Shown: positions 49,850 to 59,330, counted from the stretch's first letter. The stretch: 64,000 nt of DNA from Natronococcus sp. AD-5 (GCF_030734285.1 NZ_CP132294.1:3038001-3102000), one strand, 5' to 3'. A program made the numbers and translations. Notes: a model not told the origin generated them from the sequence alone.

Positions 49850-50479
49850 ATGAACAGCGAGTACGTGATCTACGCCGTCGCCGCGGTGGTTCTCGTTGCA
49901 GTGCTCGCGCTCGCGGTGAGGGGGGTCCAGTATCTCCTCAGGTTCGCGCTCCACCTCTTTACGTTCCCCGGCGTCGTCATCCACGAATTCGCTCACGCGA
50001 CCGCCTGCAGGGCCGTCGGCGTGCCGGTGCTCGAGGTCGTCTACTTCCGGTTCGGCGATCCGCCGGGATACGTCCGTCACGTCAACCCGGCGCGCTATCG
50101 CCAGTCCGTCGTCATCAGCGTCGCCCCGTTTCTCGTCAACACGATCGTTTCGTTCGGCGCGTTCCTGGGACTGGGAGTCATCGTCTCGACGACCGAGAGC
50201 ATCGGTGCGGCCCAGCCCGAGACGATCATCGCGGGCGTCGTGCTCGCCTGGATCGGACTCTCCGTCGGGATGCACGCGTTCCCGAGCACCACCGACGCGA
50301 AGACGCTGTGGGATCGGTCGCGACAGGAGTGGCGACGCTCGCCGATCGTCCTGCTCGGAATTCCGGTCGTCGCCCTGATCTACGTCGTCAACCTGCTCTC
50401 CTGGCTGTGGGCGCACGTCTTCTACGCGATCGGACTGCTCGTCACCGCTCTCTATCTCGTCTGGGCGCTCCTGTTCTGA
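49850..50479 (+). CDS. M50-like integral membrane metalloprotease candidate
   Basis: This is a 209-residue protein with five or so transmembrane helices. [22 protein letters not shown] contains a zinc-type HExxH (His45, Glu46, His49), as in small M50/DUF3267-like proteins. A second Asp ligand may be D103 or later ([14 protein letters not shown]), but the NPDG motif of site-2 proteases is not obvious. Activity is therefore not certain. The start ATG 49850 is supported by TATA spacing. Confidence 0.8.
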   Translation: MNSEYVIYAVAAVVLVAVLALAVRGVQYLLRFALHLFTFPGVVIHEFAHATACRAVGVPVLEVVYFRFGDPPGYVRHVNPARYRQSVVISVAPFLVNTIVSFGAFLGLGVIVSTTESIGAAQPETIIAGVVLAWIGLSVGMHAFPSTTDAKTLWDRSRQEWRRSPIVLLGIPVVALIYVVNLLSWLWAHVFYAIGLLVTALYLVWALLF

Positions 50480-50519
50480 ATCCGACCGCCTTTATCCCCG
50501 GGAGTTCCTTCCAACCGGT

Positions 50520-51398
50520 ATGAACGCAGATGCCGTCGTCCTCGACATCGACGGGGTGCTCGTCGACGTCGCCGACTCCTACCGTCGGGCCATCGTCGAG
50601 TCCGTCGAACGCGTCTACGACCGGACGATCCGCAAGGAAGACATCCAGCAGTTCAAGAACGCGGGCGGGTTCAACAACGACTGGGAACTGACCTACGCCG
50701 CCGCGCTCTACGTGCTGGCGACCGAAGAGGGGTATCGTCGGTCGATCGACGGCTTCACCGACGCGATCGCCGCCGAGGGTGGCGGCCTCGAGGCCGCAGA
50801 AGCCGTCGTCCGCGAGGCGATCGGTGCCCGGGCCGCGCAGCGAGTGAAGGGGCGATGGGACCGCGAAGGGCTCCGTGACGTCTTCCAGCAGCTGTACCTC
50901 GGCGCCGACCTCTACCGAGGCCTCGAGGGCGGCGAGCCCGACATCGAGAGTCGCGGGTTCATCCACGACGAGCCGGTGATCCTCGAGGGAGACGCCAGGG
51001 ACGCCCTCCTGGAGCGCTACGACGTCGGCGTCCTGACCGGCCGCCCCGCCGCAGAAGCCGAGATCGCCCTCGAGCGCGTCGGACTCGAGGAGGCGATCCC
51101 CCTCGAGCACCGGTTCACGATGGACGACTGGGAGGAGGGCAAGCCCCACCCGCGGGCGCTGACCGCGCTCGCAGACCGGTTCGACGCCGAGCGCGTGGTC
51201 TTCGTCGGCGACACGCTGGACGACGTGCGGACGGCGAACAACGCCGGCGAGGAGGATCCACGGCGAGAGTACGACGGAATCGGCGTCCTGACCGGCGGAC
51301 TCACCGGCGAGGAGGGTCGCCGGGCCTACGAGGCGGAAGACGCCGCGACGGTGCTCGAGTCGGTCAACGAACTCCCCGCGCTGCTCAGTGACCGATAG
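50520..51398 (+). CDS. HAD superfamily hydrolase (TIGR01548-type)
   Basis: This is a 292-residue HAD phosphatase. Motif [16 protein letters not shown] (residues 9-23) carries the nucleophile Asp and the acid Asp. Motif II is [10 protein letters not shown], the motif III lysine is in [10 protein letters not shown], and motif IV is [17 protein letters not shown] large alpha-helical cap lies at about 25-150. TIGR01548 is a haloarchaea-rich HAD group of unknown substrate. The start is ATG 50520. Confidence 0.9.
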   Translation: MNADAVVLDIDGVLVDVADSYRRAIVESVERVYDRTIRKEDIQQFKNAGGFNNDWELTYAAALYVLATEEGYRRSIDGFTDAIAAEGGGLEAAEAVVREAIGARAAQRVKGRWDREGLRDVFQQLYLGADLYRGLEGGEPDIESRGFIHDEPVILEGDARDALLERYDVGVLTGRPAAEAEIALERVGLEEAIPLEHRFTMDDWEEGKPHPRALTALADRFDAERVVFVGDTLDDVRTANNAGEEDPRREYDGIGVLTGGLTGEEGRRAYEAEDAATVLESVNELPALLSDR

Positions 51399-51500
51399 TC
51401 GGACGACGAGCACCTCGAAGCGCGGGACGCATTCGCTCCGGAGCCTGCATCTTCCCCCCACCCGTTTTTGCCCGCCTTCGGTGTAGTACGGTCCCGTTCT

Positions 51501-53042
51501 ATGGCCGAGTTCACCCGCGGCGGCGACCTCCCCGGCGAACCGACCTCCGTCTGGCTCGCGAGCACGCGCGACGACGACCCCGACCCGGAACCGCTCGAGA
51601 CCGACCGCACCGTCGACGTCGCCGTCATCGGGGCGGGTATCGCCGGGCTCTCGACGGCGATCAACCTGCGCGAGCGGGGACAGACGGTCGCGGTGCTCGA
51701 GCGCGACCGCGTCGCGACGGGCGTGACGGGGAAGACGACGGCGAAGCTGACCAGCCAGCACGGGACGATCTACGACCACCTGCGCCGGGAGTTCGGCCGC
51801 CGGAAGGCGAGCCAGTACGCCTCGGTCCAGGAGGCGTCGATCGACGAGGTCGAGCGCCGGATCGACGACCTCGGAATCGACTGCGGGTTCGAGCGCCAGC
51901 CGTCGTACCTCTACGGCGACGAGTCGGACAAGATCGAACGCGAGACCGACGCCGCCCGCGCCGCGGGACTCGAGGCGAGTTACGTCACGTCGGTGCCGCC
52001 GTTCGAGCGCGCGGCGGCCGCCGTCCGCTTCGACGACCAGGCGTGGTTCCACCCGCGGAAGTACCTGCTCGCGATCGCGGACGAACTCCGGGGGGACGAC
52101 GGGGCCGACCTCTACGAGGGAACGCGCGTCACCGATCTCGAGCCCGGAACGCCCTGTCGCGTCCGGACGGAGACGGCGACGGTGACGGCGAATCGGGTCG
52201 TGCTCGCGACCGGGTTCCCGATCCTCGATCGGGCGGGCTACTTCGCCCGGATGCACCCGAAGCGCTCGTACGTTCTCGGCATCCGCCTCGACGGCGCGCC
52301 GCCGGAGGGGATGTACTACCGAACCGGCGACAACTACCGCTCCGTCCGGACCCACCGCGACGAAGAGGGGGAACTCCTGCTGGTCGGCGGCGAGAATCAC
52401 AAGACGGGACAGGGCGGATCGACCGCGGATCGATACCGTCGACTCGCTCGCTGGGCCCGCGAGCGGTTCCCCGTCGACGAAATCGCGTACCGGTGGTCGA
52501 CGCAAGACTACAGGCCGGTCGACAAGGTCCCCTTCATCGGGCGGGCCGGCACCGGAACCGAAAACGTCTACGTCGCCACCGGTTTCCGCGGCTGGGGGAT
52601 GACCAACGGCACCGCCGCGGGTCGCCTCCTCGCTGCAGAAATCGACGGCGAGCGCCCCGCCGCGCTCGACCTCTTCGATCCGCTCCGGCTGACGCCGAAG
52701 GCGTCGTTCGGCAAGACCGTCACCGAGAACGCCGACGCCGCGAGCGAGTTCACCACGGACTGGGCCCGGGCACTGCTCACCCCCGACCGCTCGAGCCTCG
52801 AACCCGGCGAGGGGAAGATCGTCCGCGAGGGCGGGAAGCCGATCGCCTGCGCCCGCGACGCGGACGGCGCCGTCCACGCCGTCTCGGCCGTCTGCACCCA
52901 CATGTACTGTCTCGTCGAGTGGAACGACGCCGAGGAGAGCTGGGACTGTCCCTGCCACGGCTCCCGGTTCGGCCCCGACGGCGAGGTGCTCGAGGGGCCG
53001 GCCAACGAGAACCTGCCGGCTCGAGAGTCTCGAGAGCGGTGA
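51501..53042 (+). CDS. FAD-dependent oxidoreductase with C-terminal Rieske domain
   Basis: This is a 513-residue fusion. DAO-type FAD binding GAGIAGLSTAINLRERG (about residues 43-59) starts the first 400 residues, with VYVATGFRGWGMTNGTAAG near the end of that domain. The last 95 residues are a Rieske [2Fe-2S] domain: AVCTHMYC and DCPCHGSRFGPDG give the C-x-H and C-x2-H ligands. Such fusions oxidise or demethylate small substrates or transfer electrons from FAD to the cluster. The natural substrate is unknown. ATG 51501 (MAEFTRGGDLPG) was chosen. Confidence 0.9.
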   Translation: MAEFTRGGDLPGEPTSVWLASTRDDDPDPEPLETDRTVDVAVIGAGIAGLSTAINLRERGQTVAVLERDRVATGVTGKTTAKLTSQHGTIYDHLRREFGRRKASQYASVQEASIDEVERRIDDLGIDCGFERQPSYLYGDESDKIERETDAARAAGLEASYVTSVPPFERAAAAVRFDDQAWFHPRKYLLAIADELRGDDGADLYEGTRVTDLEPGTPCRVRTETATVTANRVVLATGFPILDRAGYFARMHPKRSYVLGIRLDGAPPEGMYYRTGDNYRSVRTHRDEEGELLLVGGENHKTGQGGSTADRYRRLARWARERFPVDEIAYRWSTQDYRPVDKVPFIGRAGTGTENVYVATGFRGWGMTNGTAAGRLLAAEIDGERPAALDLFDPLRLTPKASFGKTVTENADAASEFTTDWARALLTPDRSSLEPGEGKIVREGGKPIACARDADGAVHAVSAVCTHMYCLVEWNDAEESWDCPCHGSRFGPDGEVLEGPANENLPARESRER

Positions 53043-53043
53043 C

Positions 53044-53877
53044 TCACCGACCGGCCGCGCTCGTCGCGACTCCCGGATAGTCCGCGATGATCCCGTCGAC
53101 GCCCGCCGCGGCGAGTTGGTCGAACTGGGTCCAGGTGTCGATCGTCCAGACGTTGACGGTCCGACCCTCGTCGTGGGCTACCTCGACGACGTCGAGAGCC
53201 GGTTCGTCCGCCGGGAGGCCGTAGTACGGCTCCGTCTCGAGCGGCGTGCCGGCGATCGCGTTTCGCGGCGGGTGGATCGCCTCGCAGTCGTACCGGCGGC
53301 CGATCTCGAGACCCGCCTCGAGGTCGTCCCAGACGAGCGCGCCGGCGGCGTAGTCGGGCGCGACGTCGCGGGCGGCGGCGAGCGCGCCCTCGCAGAACGA
53401 CGAGAAGAGGATCTCGCCGTCGAACGCGTCGCAGCCGTCGACGACGCGCTCGACGAACGGGTCCCACACCTCGCGGCGCGACTCCCGCGCTCTCGCCGGC
53501 AGGGACTCGGCGAACCGCAGGTTCGTCGTCCCCGGATTCTTCAGTTCGACGTTGACGCCGACCGTCTCGGGGACCGCCTCGAGCAGCGTTTCGAGCGTCG
53601 GGATCGACTCCTCGGTGCCGAGCACGCGCGTCGACTCGAGGTCCTCGAGCGGGGTCTCCCAGATTAGTCCCTCGGAATCGGTGATCGGTCGGCCGTCGCG
53701 GGTACCTTCGAGTCGCTCGTCGTGAAAGACGACCGGCGCGCCGCAGGCCGCGGGCTGGACGTCGATCTCGAGCATCGCGGTTCCGTCGCGGTCGGCCGCG
53801 GCGACGGCAGCAGCGACGGTGTTCTCGGGAGCGACGCCGGCGTAGCCGCGGTGTGCGATGACGGCGGGGCTGACCAT
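53044..53877 (-). CDS. Glycerophosphodiester phosphodiesterase
   Basis: This is a 277-residue TIM-barrel enzyme that splits glycerophosphodiesters into glycerol phosphate and alcohol. The catalytic parts are AHRGYAGVAPENT (His-Arg and Glu-Asn at the first strand), MLEIDVQPA and VFHDERLEGTRDG (metal and His), with VNVELKN downstream. There is no signal peptide, so it acts in the cytosol. The ATG at 53877 is the only good start. It is convergent with the FAD/Rieske gene by one base. Confidence 0.92.
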   Translation of the reverse strand: MVSPAVIAHRGYAGVAPENTVAAAVAAADRDGTAMLEIDVQPAACGAPVVFHDERLEGTRDGRPITDSEGLIWETPLEDLESTRVLGTEESIPTLETLLEAVPETVGVNVELKNPGTTNLRFAESLPARARESRREVWDPFVERVVDGCDAFDGEILFSSFCEGALAAARDVAPDYAAGALVWDDLEAGLEIGRRYDCEAIHPPRNAIAGTPLETEPYYGLPADEPALDVVEVAHDEGRTVNVWTIDTWTQFDQLAAAGVDGIIADYPGVATSAAGR

Positions 53878-54277
53878 GGCGGACGAACGCGGGCGGCGAT
53901 AATGGGCGCTGCGCTCGAGGTTCCAGCTTTCCGTCGGGACCCGACCGATCGGGGCGATCGGCGATCGCCGCAGGCCGTTTCGGCTCCTCGACCAGTACGA
54001 CTACTGGTCGCTCGTTTTACCGGGACGAACGGGGTGAGATCCGATAAATTACGATCACCGCGCCGGTGACGTCGTCCTGCGAAGGATCCCGAAACTGCGG
54101 CCGGATTGCTCGAACCAGTACAGGGCGGCGCGTTTCTCGCGGCCCGAAACGAGTCGCCGTCTATTTTGCGATCCGCTCTGACCGGAAGACCGTAGTATCG
54201 CTCCGAGAAAGATATCAACACTTCGGAGATGGCAGTGAGACAGGAAACTTATCCAATTGGAACCGCTTTATCGGCTA
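53878..54277. other. 400-base divergent spacer before the histidine kinase
   Basis: No gene is supported here. An exact inverted repeat lies at 53989-54010 and an A/T-richer stretch around 54030-54070. The kinase promoter is probably in gaaacttatcc (about 54244-54251). Confidence 0.5.
53989..54010. repeat. Perfect inverted repeat with 9-base arms
   Basis: cgaccagta and tactggtcg pair around the four-base loop cgac. A T-run (gttttacc) follows. It may be an operator or terminator between glpQ-like and kinase genes. Confidence 0.5.
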
Positions 54278-56290
54278 ATGAGTGAACGGGCCGCGGCCTC
54301 CGGGATGGCGTTCTGGGGAGACGCGGACGACATAGAGGCCCGCGAACGCTATCAAACGCTCGTGAACGCGATCGACGACGGGATCTGCCAACTCGACGAC
54401 GAGGGACGCTTCGTCGCGGTCAATGACGTCATCGTCGAGATGACGGGGTACGCGGGCGAGGAACTACTCGGCGAACGCATCTCCGCGTTTCTCGACGGCG
54501 GGGGTTCGACCCTCGAACGCGAAATCGAACGACTTCGCGCCGAGCCCGACGAGCGAAGCGAACTGCTCGAACTCGCCCTGCGGACTGCCGATGGGGAGCG
54601 GACCCCCTGCGAAGTGCGGGTGAGCCAGCTCGAATCGGACGACACCGTCCGGGGAGCCGTCGGAATCGTTCGCGATATCACCGAGCGCAAGCGGCGGGAG
54701 CGACGGACGCGCTTCCTCGATCGACTGGGCCGGACGTTACAGCCGCTGACGGATCCGGACGAGGTCGTAGCGACCACCGATCGGCTGCTGGGCGAGCAAC
54801 TCGGCGTCGACCGGTGCGTCTACGCCGAGGTAGCGGACGACGAGGATCGCGCCCGCATCGCCGACTGCGCCCCGGATGACGCCGAGAGCATCGTGGACCG
54901 GCGTGTCATCTCCGATTTCGGCGACGAGGTGCTCGAGCTGATGCGCGAAAACCGGGCCTACGTCGTCGACGACGTCGATACGGACGAGCGCATCACCGAG
55001 GCCGACCGCGAAGCCTACGACCGGGCAGGAATCCGGAGCCTCATCTGCGTGCCGCTGCACGAGGACGGGGCGTTCACGGCCGTCGTGATCGTTCATCAGG
55101 AGACGCCCCGGGACTGGCGGTCCCGCGAGGTCGACCTGGTGAAGGCCGCGACCGAGCGCTGTCGGGAAGCACTCCAGCGAGCGCGGACGATGCGCGAGCT
55201 GCGCGAGCGCCAGCAGCATCTGAACGCGCTCGTCGAAACCACGCCCGAATGCATCAAGACCGTCGCCGCCGACGGCACCCTCCTCCAGATGAACCCCGCC
55301 GGACTGGACATGGTGGAAGCCGGCTCGGCTTCGAGCGTGATCGGCGAATCCGTTTACGGCCTGATCGCCCCCGAGCACCGCGAGAAGTTCCGCGCGTTCA
55401 ACGAGCGGATCTGTCAGGGTGAACGCGATACGTTGGAGTTCGACATCATCGGTCTGGAGGGCACGCGCCGGCACATGGAAACGCACGCGGCTCCGCTACA
55501 CAGCCCCGACGGAACGATCTCCCAGGTGGCGCTGACGCGCGACGTCACCGAACAGGTCGAGCGGGAACAGCAGCTCGAGGAGACGGTACGGAAACTCGAG
55601 GAGTCCAACGAGCGCCTGGAACAGTTCGCGTACGCCGCCTCACACGACCTCCAGGAACCGCTCCGGATGGTCTCGAGCTACCTCAGACTGATCGAGCGAC
55701 GGTACGCGGACGAACTCGACGAGGAGGGTCAGGAGTTCATCGACTTCGCGGTCGACGGCGCCGACCGCATGCGAAATATGATCGACGCGCTGCTCGAGTA
55801 CTCTCGAGTGGAGACGCGGGGAGACCCGCTCGAGCCGCTCGAGCTGGACGCCGTTCTCGCGGACGTCCGCGACGATCTCCAGGTTCGAATCGAGGAGACC
55901 GGCGCCGAGATCACCGCCGACTCGCTGCCCCGCGTGGAAGGCGACGAGGAGCAGCTGCGCCGAGTGTTCCAGAACCTGCTGGACAACGCGATCGAGTACA
56001 GCGGCGACGAACCGCCCCGGATGGACGTCTCGGCCGAGCGAGACGGCGCCGAGTGGATCGTCTCGGTCAGCGACGATGGGATCGGGATCGACCCGGACGA
56101 CGCCGATCGCGTCTTCGAGGTCTTCCAGAGCCTGCACACCTCCGACGAGCACGCGGGAACGGGGATCGGGCTCGCGCTCTGCGAGCGCATCGTCGAGCGC
56201 CACGACGGCGAGATCTGGGTCGGCGCCGAACCCGGAGACGGCGCGACGTTCTCGTTTACGCTGCCTGCAGCGAGCGATCGCGAGCGGTGA
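54278..56290 (+). CDS. PAS-GAF-PAS sensor histidine kinase
   Basis: This is a 670-residue soluble kinase. PAS1 (QTLVNAIDDGICQLDDEGRF, PCEVRVSQL), a GAF domain (EQLGVDRCVYAEV, IRSLICVPLHEDG), PAS2 (LNALVETTPECIKTVAADG) and a HisKA dimerisation helix with phospho-acceptor His456 (AASHDLQEPLRM) come in order. Then follow the N box NLLDNAIEYSG, the G1 box DDGIGID and GTGIGLAL. No transmembrane segment is seen. ATG 54278 is chosen because the in-frame TTG at 54257 adds only MEPLYRL. A stand-alone receiver (57487) lies close and may be its partner. Confidence 0.93.
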   Translation: MSERAAASGMAFWGDADDIEARERYQTLVNAIDDGICQLDDEGRFVAVNDVIVEMTGYAGEELLGERISAFLDGGGSTLEREIERLRAEPDERSELLELALRTADGERTPCEVRVSQLESDDTVRGAVGIVRDITERKRRERRTRFLDRLGRTLQPLTDPDEVVATTDRLLGEQLGVDRCVYAEVADDEDRARIADCAPDDAESIVDRRVISDFGDEVLELMRENRAYVVDDVDTDERITEADREAYDRAGIRSLICVPLHEDGAFTAVVIVHQETPRDWRSREVDLVKAATERCREALQRARTMRELRERQQHLNALVETTPECIKTVAADGTLLQMNPAGLDMVEAGSASSVIGESVYGLIAPEHREKFRAFNERICQGERDTLEFDIIGLEGTRRHMETHAAPLHSPDGTISQVALTRDVTEQVEREQQLEETVRKLEESNERLEQFAYAASHDLQEPLRMVSSYLRLIERRYADELDEEGQEFIDFAVDGADRMRNMIDALLEYSRVETRGDPLEPLELDAVLADVRDDLQVRIEETGAEITADSLPRVEGDEEQLRRVFQNLLDNAIEYSGDEPPRMDVSAERDGAEWIVSVSDDGIGIDPDDADRVFEVFQSLHTSDEHAGTGIGLALCERIVERHDGEIWVGAEPGDGATFSFTLPAASDRER

Positions 56291-56414
56291 CCGCCGCCGG
56301 ACGAGTTCCCGAACCCGACCGGATACCGCGGAGAACGCAGGATCCGCGCGTTGTACCGTCTCGCTTTGTGTTTCAAACGCGACGGATCGCTCCCGCGCGT
56401 GGCGAGTACTGGGG

Positions 56415-56428
56415 CGATTTTCAATATC
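56415..56428 (+). promoter_or_regulatory. TATA box of the GTG-start gene at 56450
   Basis: gattttcaatatcc is centred about 28 bases before GTG 56450, supporting a leaderless transcript. Confidence 0.45.
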
Positions 56429-56449
56429 CCACTCGTCGAACCGGTTCCC

Positions 56450-56707
56450 GTGACCGACACGACCCTCGACGACATCGAACGGAACCTGAATCGCGCGGTC
56501 GACCTCGAGACCGACGAAGCGATCTCGGTACTGCAGACGGCCAAGCAGGACCTCGAGGCGCTCGGCACCGACGCCGACGTCGACGAGGCGCGCCGCCGGG
56601 CGCTCGAGGACCGACTCGACCAGCGGATGCGGGAAGTGAAAGAGCGCGACGCCTACGACAGCGGCCTGGGTGCGGCGATGAATCCGGAGGAAGACGACGC
56701 GCCCTGA
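56450..56707 (+). CDS. Small helical haloarchaeal protein
   Basis: This is an 85-residue, acidic, all-helical protein starting at GTG 56450 (VTDTTLDDIERNLNRAV). DEAISVLQTAKQDLEALG and LEDRLDQRMREVKERD look like a pair of helices in a small bundle. No ATG is in frame near the TATA box. A longer reading from 56351 would add Cys/Arg-rich residues that do not match the composition. Function unknown. Confidence 0.6.
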   Translation: MTDTTLDDIERNLNRAVDLETDEAISVLQTAKQDLEALGTDADVDEARRRALEDRLDQRMREVKERDAYDSGLGAAMNPEEDDAP

Positions 56708-56767
56708 CGCGGCGGGCGCCGACCGCCGAACCCCGAACCCGGAACCCGGCGAGATCGGCCGACCTCC

Positions 56768-56780
56768 CACCATTTTATTC
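56768..56780 (+). promoter_or_regulatory. TATA box of the F420 reductase gene
   Basis: ccaccattttatt lies about 28 bases before ATG 56804. Confidence 0.5.
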
Positions 56781-56803
56781 GGGTGCCGTTCCGAAAGAGG
56801 GGT

Positions 56804-57472
56804 ATGCGAATCGCACTACTCGGCGGAACCGGAGATATCGGACAGGGACTCGCGCTGCGCTTCGCGCGCGACACGGACCACGAGATCCTCATCGGCTCTC
56901 GAGACCCCGAGAAGGCCCGCGACGCGGTCGAGCGGTACGAGGCGGAACTCGAGGAGCGCGGCGCAGACGCGAACGTCAAGGGCTTCGTCAACGAGATGGC
57001 GGCCGACCGCGCCGACGTGGTGGTCCTCTCCGTCCCGCCGTACTACGCGGGTGACACGGTCGAAGCGGTCGACGACGTCCTCGACGAGGAGACGATCCTC
57101 GTCACCCCCGCCGTCGGGATGCAGGGCGACGAGGACGGCCTGCACTACCACCCGCCGAGCGCCGGCAGCGTCACCCAGCTGGTCGCCCAGCGCGCGCCTG
57201 ACGAGGTTCCGGTCGTCGGCGCCTTCCACAACCTCGCCGCGGACGCCCTGTCGGATCTGGATACCGAACTCGAGCTGGACACGCTCGTCGTCGGCGACGA
57301 CGGGGACGCCAAGCGGACGGTACTGAACCTCGCGAACGAAATCGAGGGGCTTCGCGCGCTCGACGTCGGACCGCTCGCCAACGCCGCCGAGGTCGAGAGC
57401 GTGACGCCGCTGGTCATCAACATCGCCCGATACAACGAGGACTTGCACGACGTCGGCGTACAGTTCCGCTGA
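56804..57472 (+). CDS. npdG: NADPH-dependent F420 reductase
   Basis: This is a 222-residue Rossmann enzyme exchanging hydride between reduced F420 and NADP+. Residues 6-14 (GGTGDIGQG) form the NADP-binding loop. EILIGSRDPEKA supplies Ser/Arg for the NADP phosphate. ADVVVLSVPPYYAGDTVEAV, VTPAVGMQGDEDGLHYHPPSAGSV and AFHNLAADAL are the F420 contacts of the family. The start ATG 56804 fits. In haloarchaea it links F420 to NADPH. Confidence 0.92.
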   Translation: MRIALLGGTGDIGQGLALRFARDTDHEILIGSRDPEKARDAVERYEAELEERGADANVKGFVNEMAADRADVVVLSVPPYYAGDTVEAVDDVLDEETILVTPAVGMQGDEDGLHYHPPSAGSVTQLVAQRAPDEVPVVGAFHNLAADALSDLDTELELDTLVVGDDGDAKRTVLNLANEIEGLRALDVGPLANAAEVESVTPLVINIARYNEDLHDVGVQFR

Positions 57473-57486
57473 GTCTCGAGGACCGG

Positions 57487-57909
57487 TCAGAGCTGTTCGA
57501 ACGAACGAACCGTCTCGAGAAACTCCTCGGAGTCGACCGGCTTCGTGAGCGCAGCGTCGACCGGAAGCTCGTCGATCCCGAGGACGTCGTCCTGTGCGGG
57601 GTGGCCGGTCAGCACGACGAGGGGGATCTTCCGGAGCTCTTTCGTGCCGTCGATCTCGGCCGCGACTTCGTCCCCGTTCAGCCGCGGCAGTTTGAAATCG
57701 AGGAGGATGATGTCCGGACGGGGCGCGTCGGCGTACTCGTCTCGGCGGTGGAGAAAGTCGAGCGCTTCGGCGCCGTCGGTGACGACGTGGAAATCGTGTT
57801 CGATCGAAGTGGTTCGCAGCGCCTCCTTCGTCAGCCGTACGTCCCCGGGGTTATCTTCGACGAGCAGGATCTCTAACGCTGCGGGATACTCACCGGCACC
57901 ATCCGACAT
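57487..57909 (-). CDS. Stand-alone response regulator receiver protein
   Basis: This is a 140-residue single REC domain. Acidic pocket Glu18/Asp19 (LLVEDNPGD), phospho-acceptor Asp71 (IILLDFKLP), Thr101 (VLTGHP) and Lys123 (LTKPVD) are all present. There is no output domain, and the sequence type (LVEDNPGDVRLTKEAL) is close to Rcp1-like receivers that partner phytochrome-type kinases. It lies beside the PAS-GAF-PAS kinase. The start is ATG 57909. It is co-directional with the Bat-like HTH gene, 61 bases downstream of its stop. Confidence 0.9.
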   Translation of the reverse strand: MSDGAGEYPAALEILLVEDNPGDVRLTKEALRTTSIEHDFHVVTDGAEALDFLHRRDEYADAPRPDIILLDFKLPRLNGDEVAAEIDGTKELRKIPLVVLTGHPAQDDVLGIDELPVDAALTKPVDSEEFLETVRSFEQL

Positions 57910-57970
57910 ACTGCCACGTGGGCGTCTCGAACGGATCCCGTCGCTGCCTGAATCTGAAGGCATTGAAGAG

Positions 57971-58612
57971 CTATTCGTCGAGTAACGTCGTCTCGACGAG
58001 AGTCTTCGTCCCCCGTCGAAGGCGTTCCGAGACCGACTGCGACGCGATATCCAGCTGCGCGGCGACGTCGGGCTGTGAGGCGCCCCGCGGAACGTCGAAG
58101 TACCCCGACTCGTAGGCCGTGATCAGCGCCTCGCGCTGGTTCGGCGTCAGCGATGCGGTCGTCCCGTTCGCGTGTCCCGTCTCCCGGTACAGCGACTGGA
58201 GGTGGAACTTGAGGCCGCGATTCCGTAACGCGGCTCGGTACTGCGCGAGGGCCTCGCGATTGGGAAACCGAAGTCGGCCCGTCCACCCCTCGACCGTGGC
58301 CGTGATGTCGACCGGGATGATGTCGAGATCGAACCACTCCCGGTACGTCGTGCTCGCCTCACCCTCGTCGGAGGTCGTGATCCGGTACATGGTGCGCGAC
58401 GGCGCCTCCGCGAGCCGTTTCAGATCGGCGACCGTCGGATCCGCCTCGAGTGCCGTCCGAAACTGCTCGCCGCTCGCCCCCGCCGCCCAGAGCAGCATGC
58501 GGATGCCCTCGGGAGCGACGTAGTGTTCCTCGACGGAGATCGTCACCCCGGGCGTTCGCTCGAGGGCCGCCCGGAAGAGCGGCGAGTTGATCCGGAACTC
58601 CGCAATTAACAT
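57971..58612 (-). CDS. Bat-like transcriptional regulator (HTH_10)
   Basis: This is a 213-residue protein of the bacterio-opsin activator group. The N-terminal 140 residues form a sensor-like domain (MLIAEFRINSPLFRAAL, YRITTSDEGEAS). The C-terminal HTH_10 is LTPNQREALITAYESGYFDVPRGASQPDVAAQLDIASQSVSERLRRG (about residues 155-200). There is no GAF or PAS module as in full-length Bat. No rhodopsin gene lies in this window. It precedes the receiver gene (57487) on the same strand. Confidence 0.88.
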   Translation of the reverse strand: MLIAEFRINSPLFRAALERTPGVTISVEEHYVAPEGIRMLLWAAGASGEQFRTALEADPTVADLKRLAEAPSRTMYRITTSDEGEASTTYREWFDLDIIPVDITATVEGWTGRLRFPNREALAQYRAALRNRGLKFHLQSLYRETGHANGTTASLTPNQREALITAYESGYFDVPRGASQPDVAAQLDIASQSVSERLRRGTKTLVETTLLDE

Positions 58613-58741
58613 ATCCTGTGACAGACGACCCGATAGCAAAAACTGTCCGGTATCCGGGTGACGGCGCGGTCGCGTGCGGACGCGATACTCGCCGGTACCG
58701 GCGCGTCAACGCGTCGATAACGGCGGTCGATCGGCGACCGG

Positions 58742-59011
58742 TTACGCTCCCGCGTCCTCGAGGGCCTCTTCGAGGTCCTCGCGCTGGGTGACGCCGACGA
58801 AGCGCTCGACGACGCCGTCGTCGTTTTCGATGATGAGGGTCGGCAGCGAGCGGACCTGGTACTCGTTCGCGACGTTCTGTTGTTCGTCGACGTTTACCTT
58901 CTCGACTTCGAAGCGGCCCTCCCAGTCCTCCTCGAGTTCCTCGAGGATCGGGTCCTGGGTCTTACAGGGGCCACACCAATCTGCGTAGAAGTCCTTGAGC
59001 GTGACGGACAT
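58742..59011 (-). CDS. Thioredoxin
   Basis: This is an 89-residue thioredoxin-fold protein with the redox motif Cys13-Gly-Pro-Cys16 (DWCGPCKTQ) and the cis-Pro VRSLPTL. It is somewhat short but complete. ATG 59011 (MSVTLKDFYADW) was chosen by a TATA box 30 bases upstream; the in-frame extension to 59056 is not coding-like. It probably reduces protein disulfides. Confidence 0.92.
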   Translation of the reverse strand: MSVTLKDFYADWCGPCKTQDPILEELEEDWEGRFEVEKVNVDEQQNVANEYQVRSLPTLIIENDDGVVERFVGVTQREDLEEALEDAGA

Positions 59012-59039
59012 GTGATCACGAATAGTTGCCACGCGCCGC

Positions 59040-59052
59040 GCATAAGGGTTTC
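59040..59052 (-). promoter_or_regulatory. TATA box of the thioredoxin gene
   Basis: On the minus strand gaaacccttatgc is centred about 31 bases before ATG 59011. Confidence 0.5.
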
Positions 59053-59300
59053 CCACTCGTGTTCATCCTGCGTCACGACGGTCGCACACCGGCGATGTCG
59101 TCGACGAAATCCGTCTCGATCGCGCCCTCGAGAGACGATCAGAACGACTGAATGCGAGCGCTACCGTCACGATCGAAACGAGTCTCGCACCGATCGCAGC
59201 CGTCGTACGATCGGGTGTGCGCGGACGGTGAGCGGCTGCGGGACGCTACATCTCACCCGCGGTGACGATCGCGCTCGCGGAGACGAGCGCGCGTCGAAAG
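59053..59300. other. Divergent spacer between thioredoxin and Sec61-beta
   Basis: The two starts are 319 bases apart. I see no open frame with coding character, no tRNA and no stable RNA here; only the two flanking promoters. Confidence 0.4.
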
Positions 59301-59309
59301 CTTTAGTTC
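59301..59309 (+). promoter_or_regulatory. TATA box of the Sec61-beta gene
   Basis: ctttagttc is centred about 26 bases before ATG 59331. Confidence 0.45.
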
Positions 59310-59330
59310 CGGTCGTCCGTATGGACGTGT

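Noticed and set aside
50442-52958. Very long minus-strand open frame (838 codons) opposite the HAD and FAD/Rieske genes
   Set aside because: It is antisense to two clear families. Long antisense frames are a by-product of high GC and acidic codon use.
57971-58612. Bat regulator controlling a local bacteriorhodopsin gene
   Set aside because: No rhodopsin or carotenoid gene lies in the window, and the protein lacks the PAS/GAF modules of Bat.
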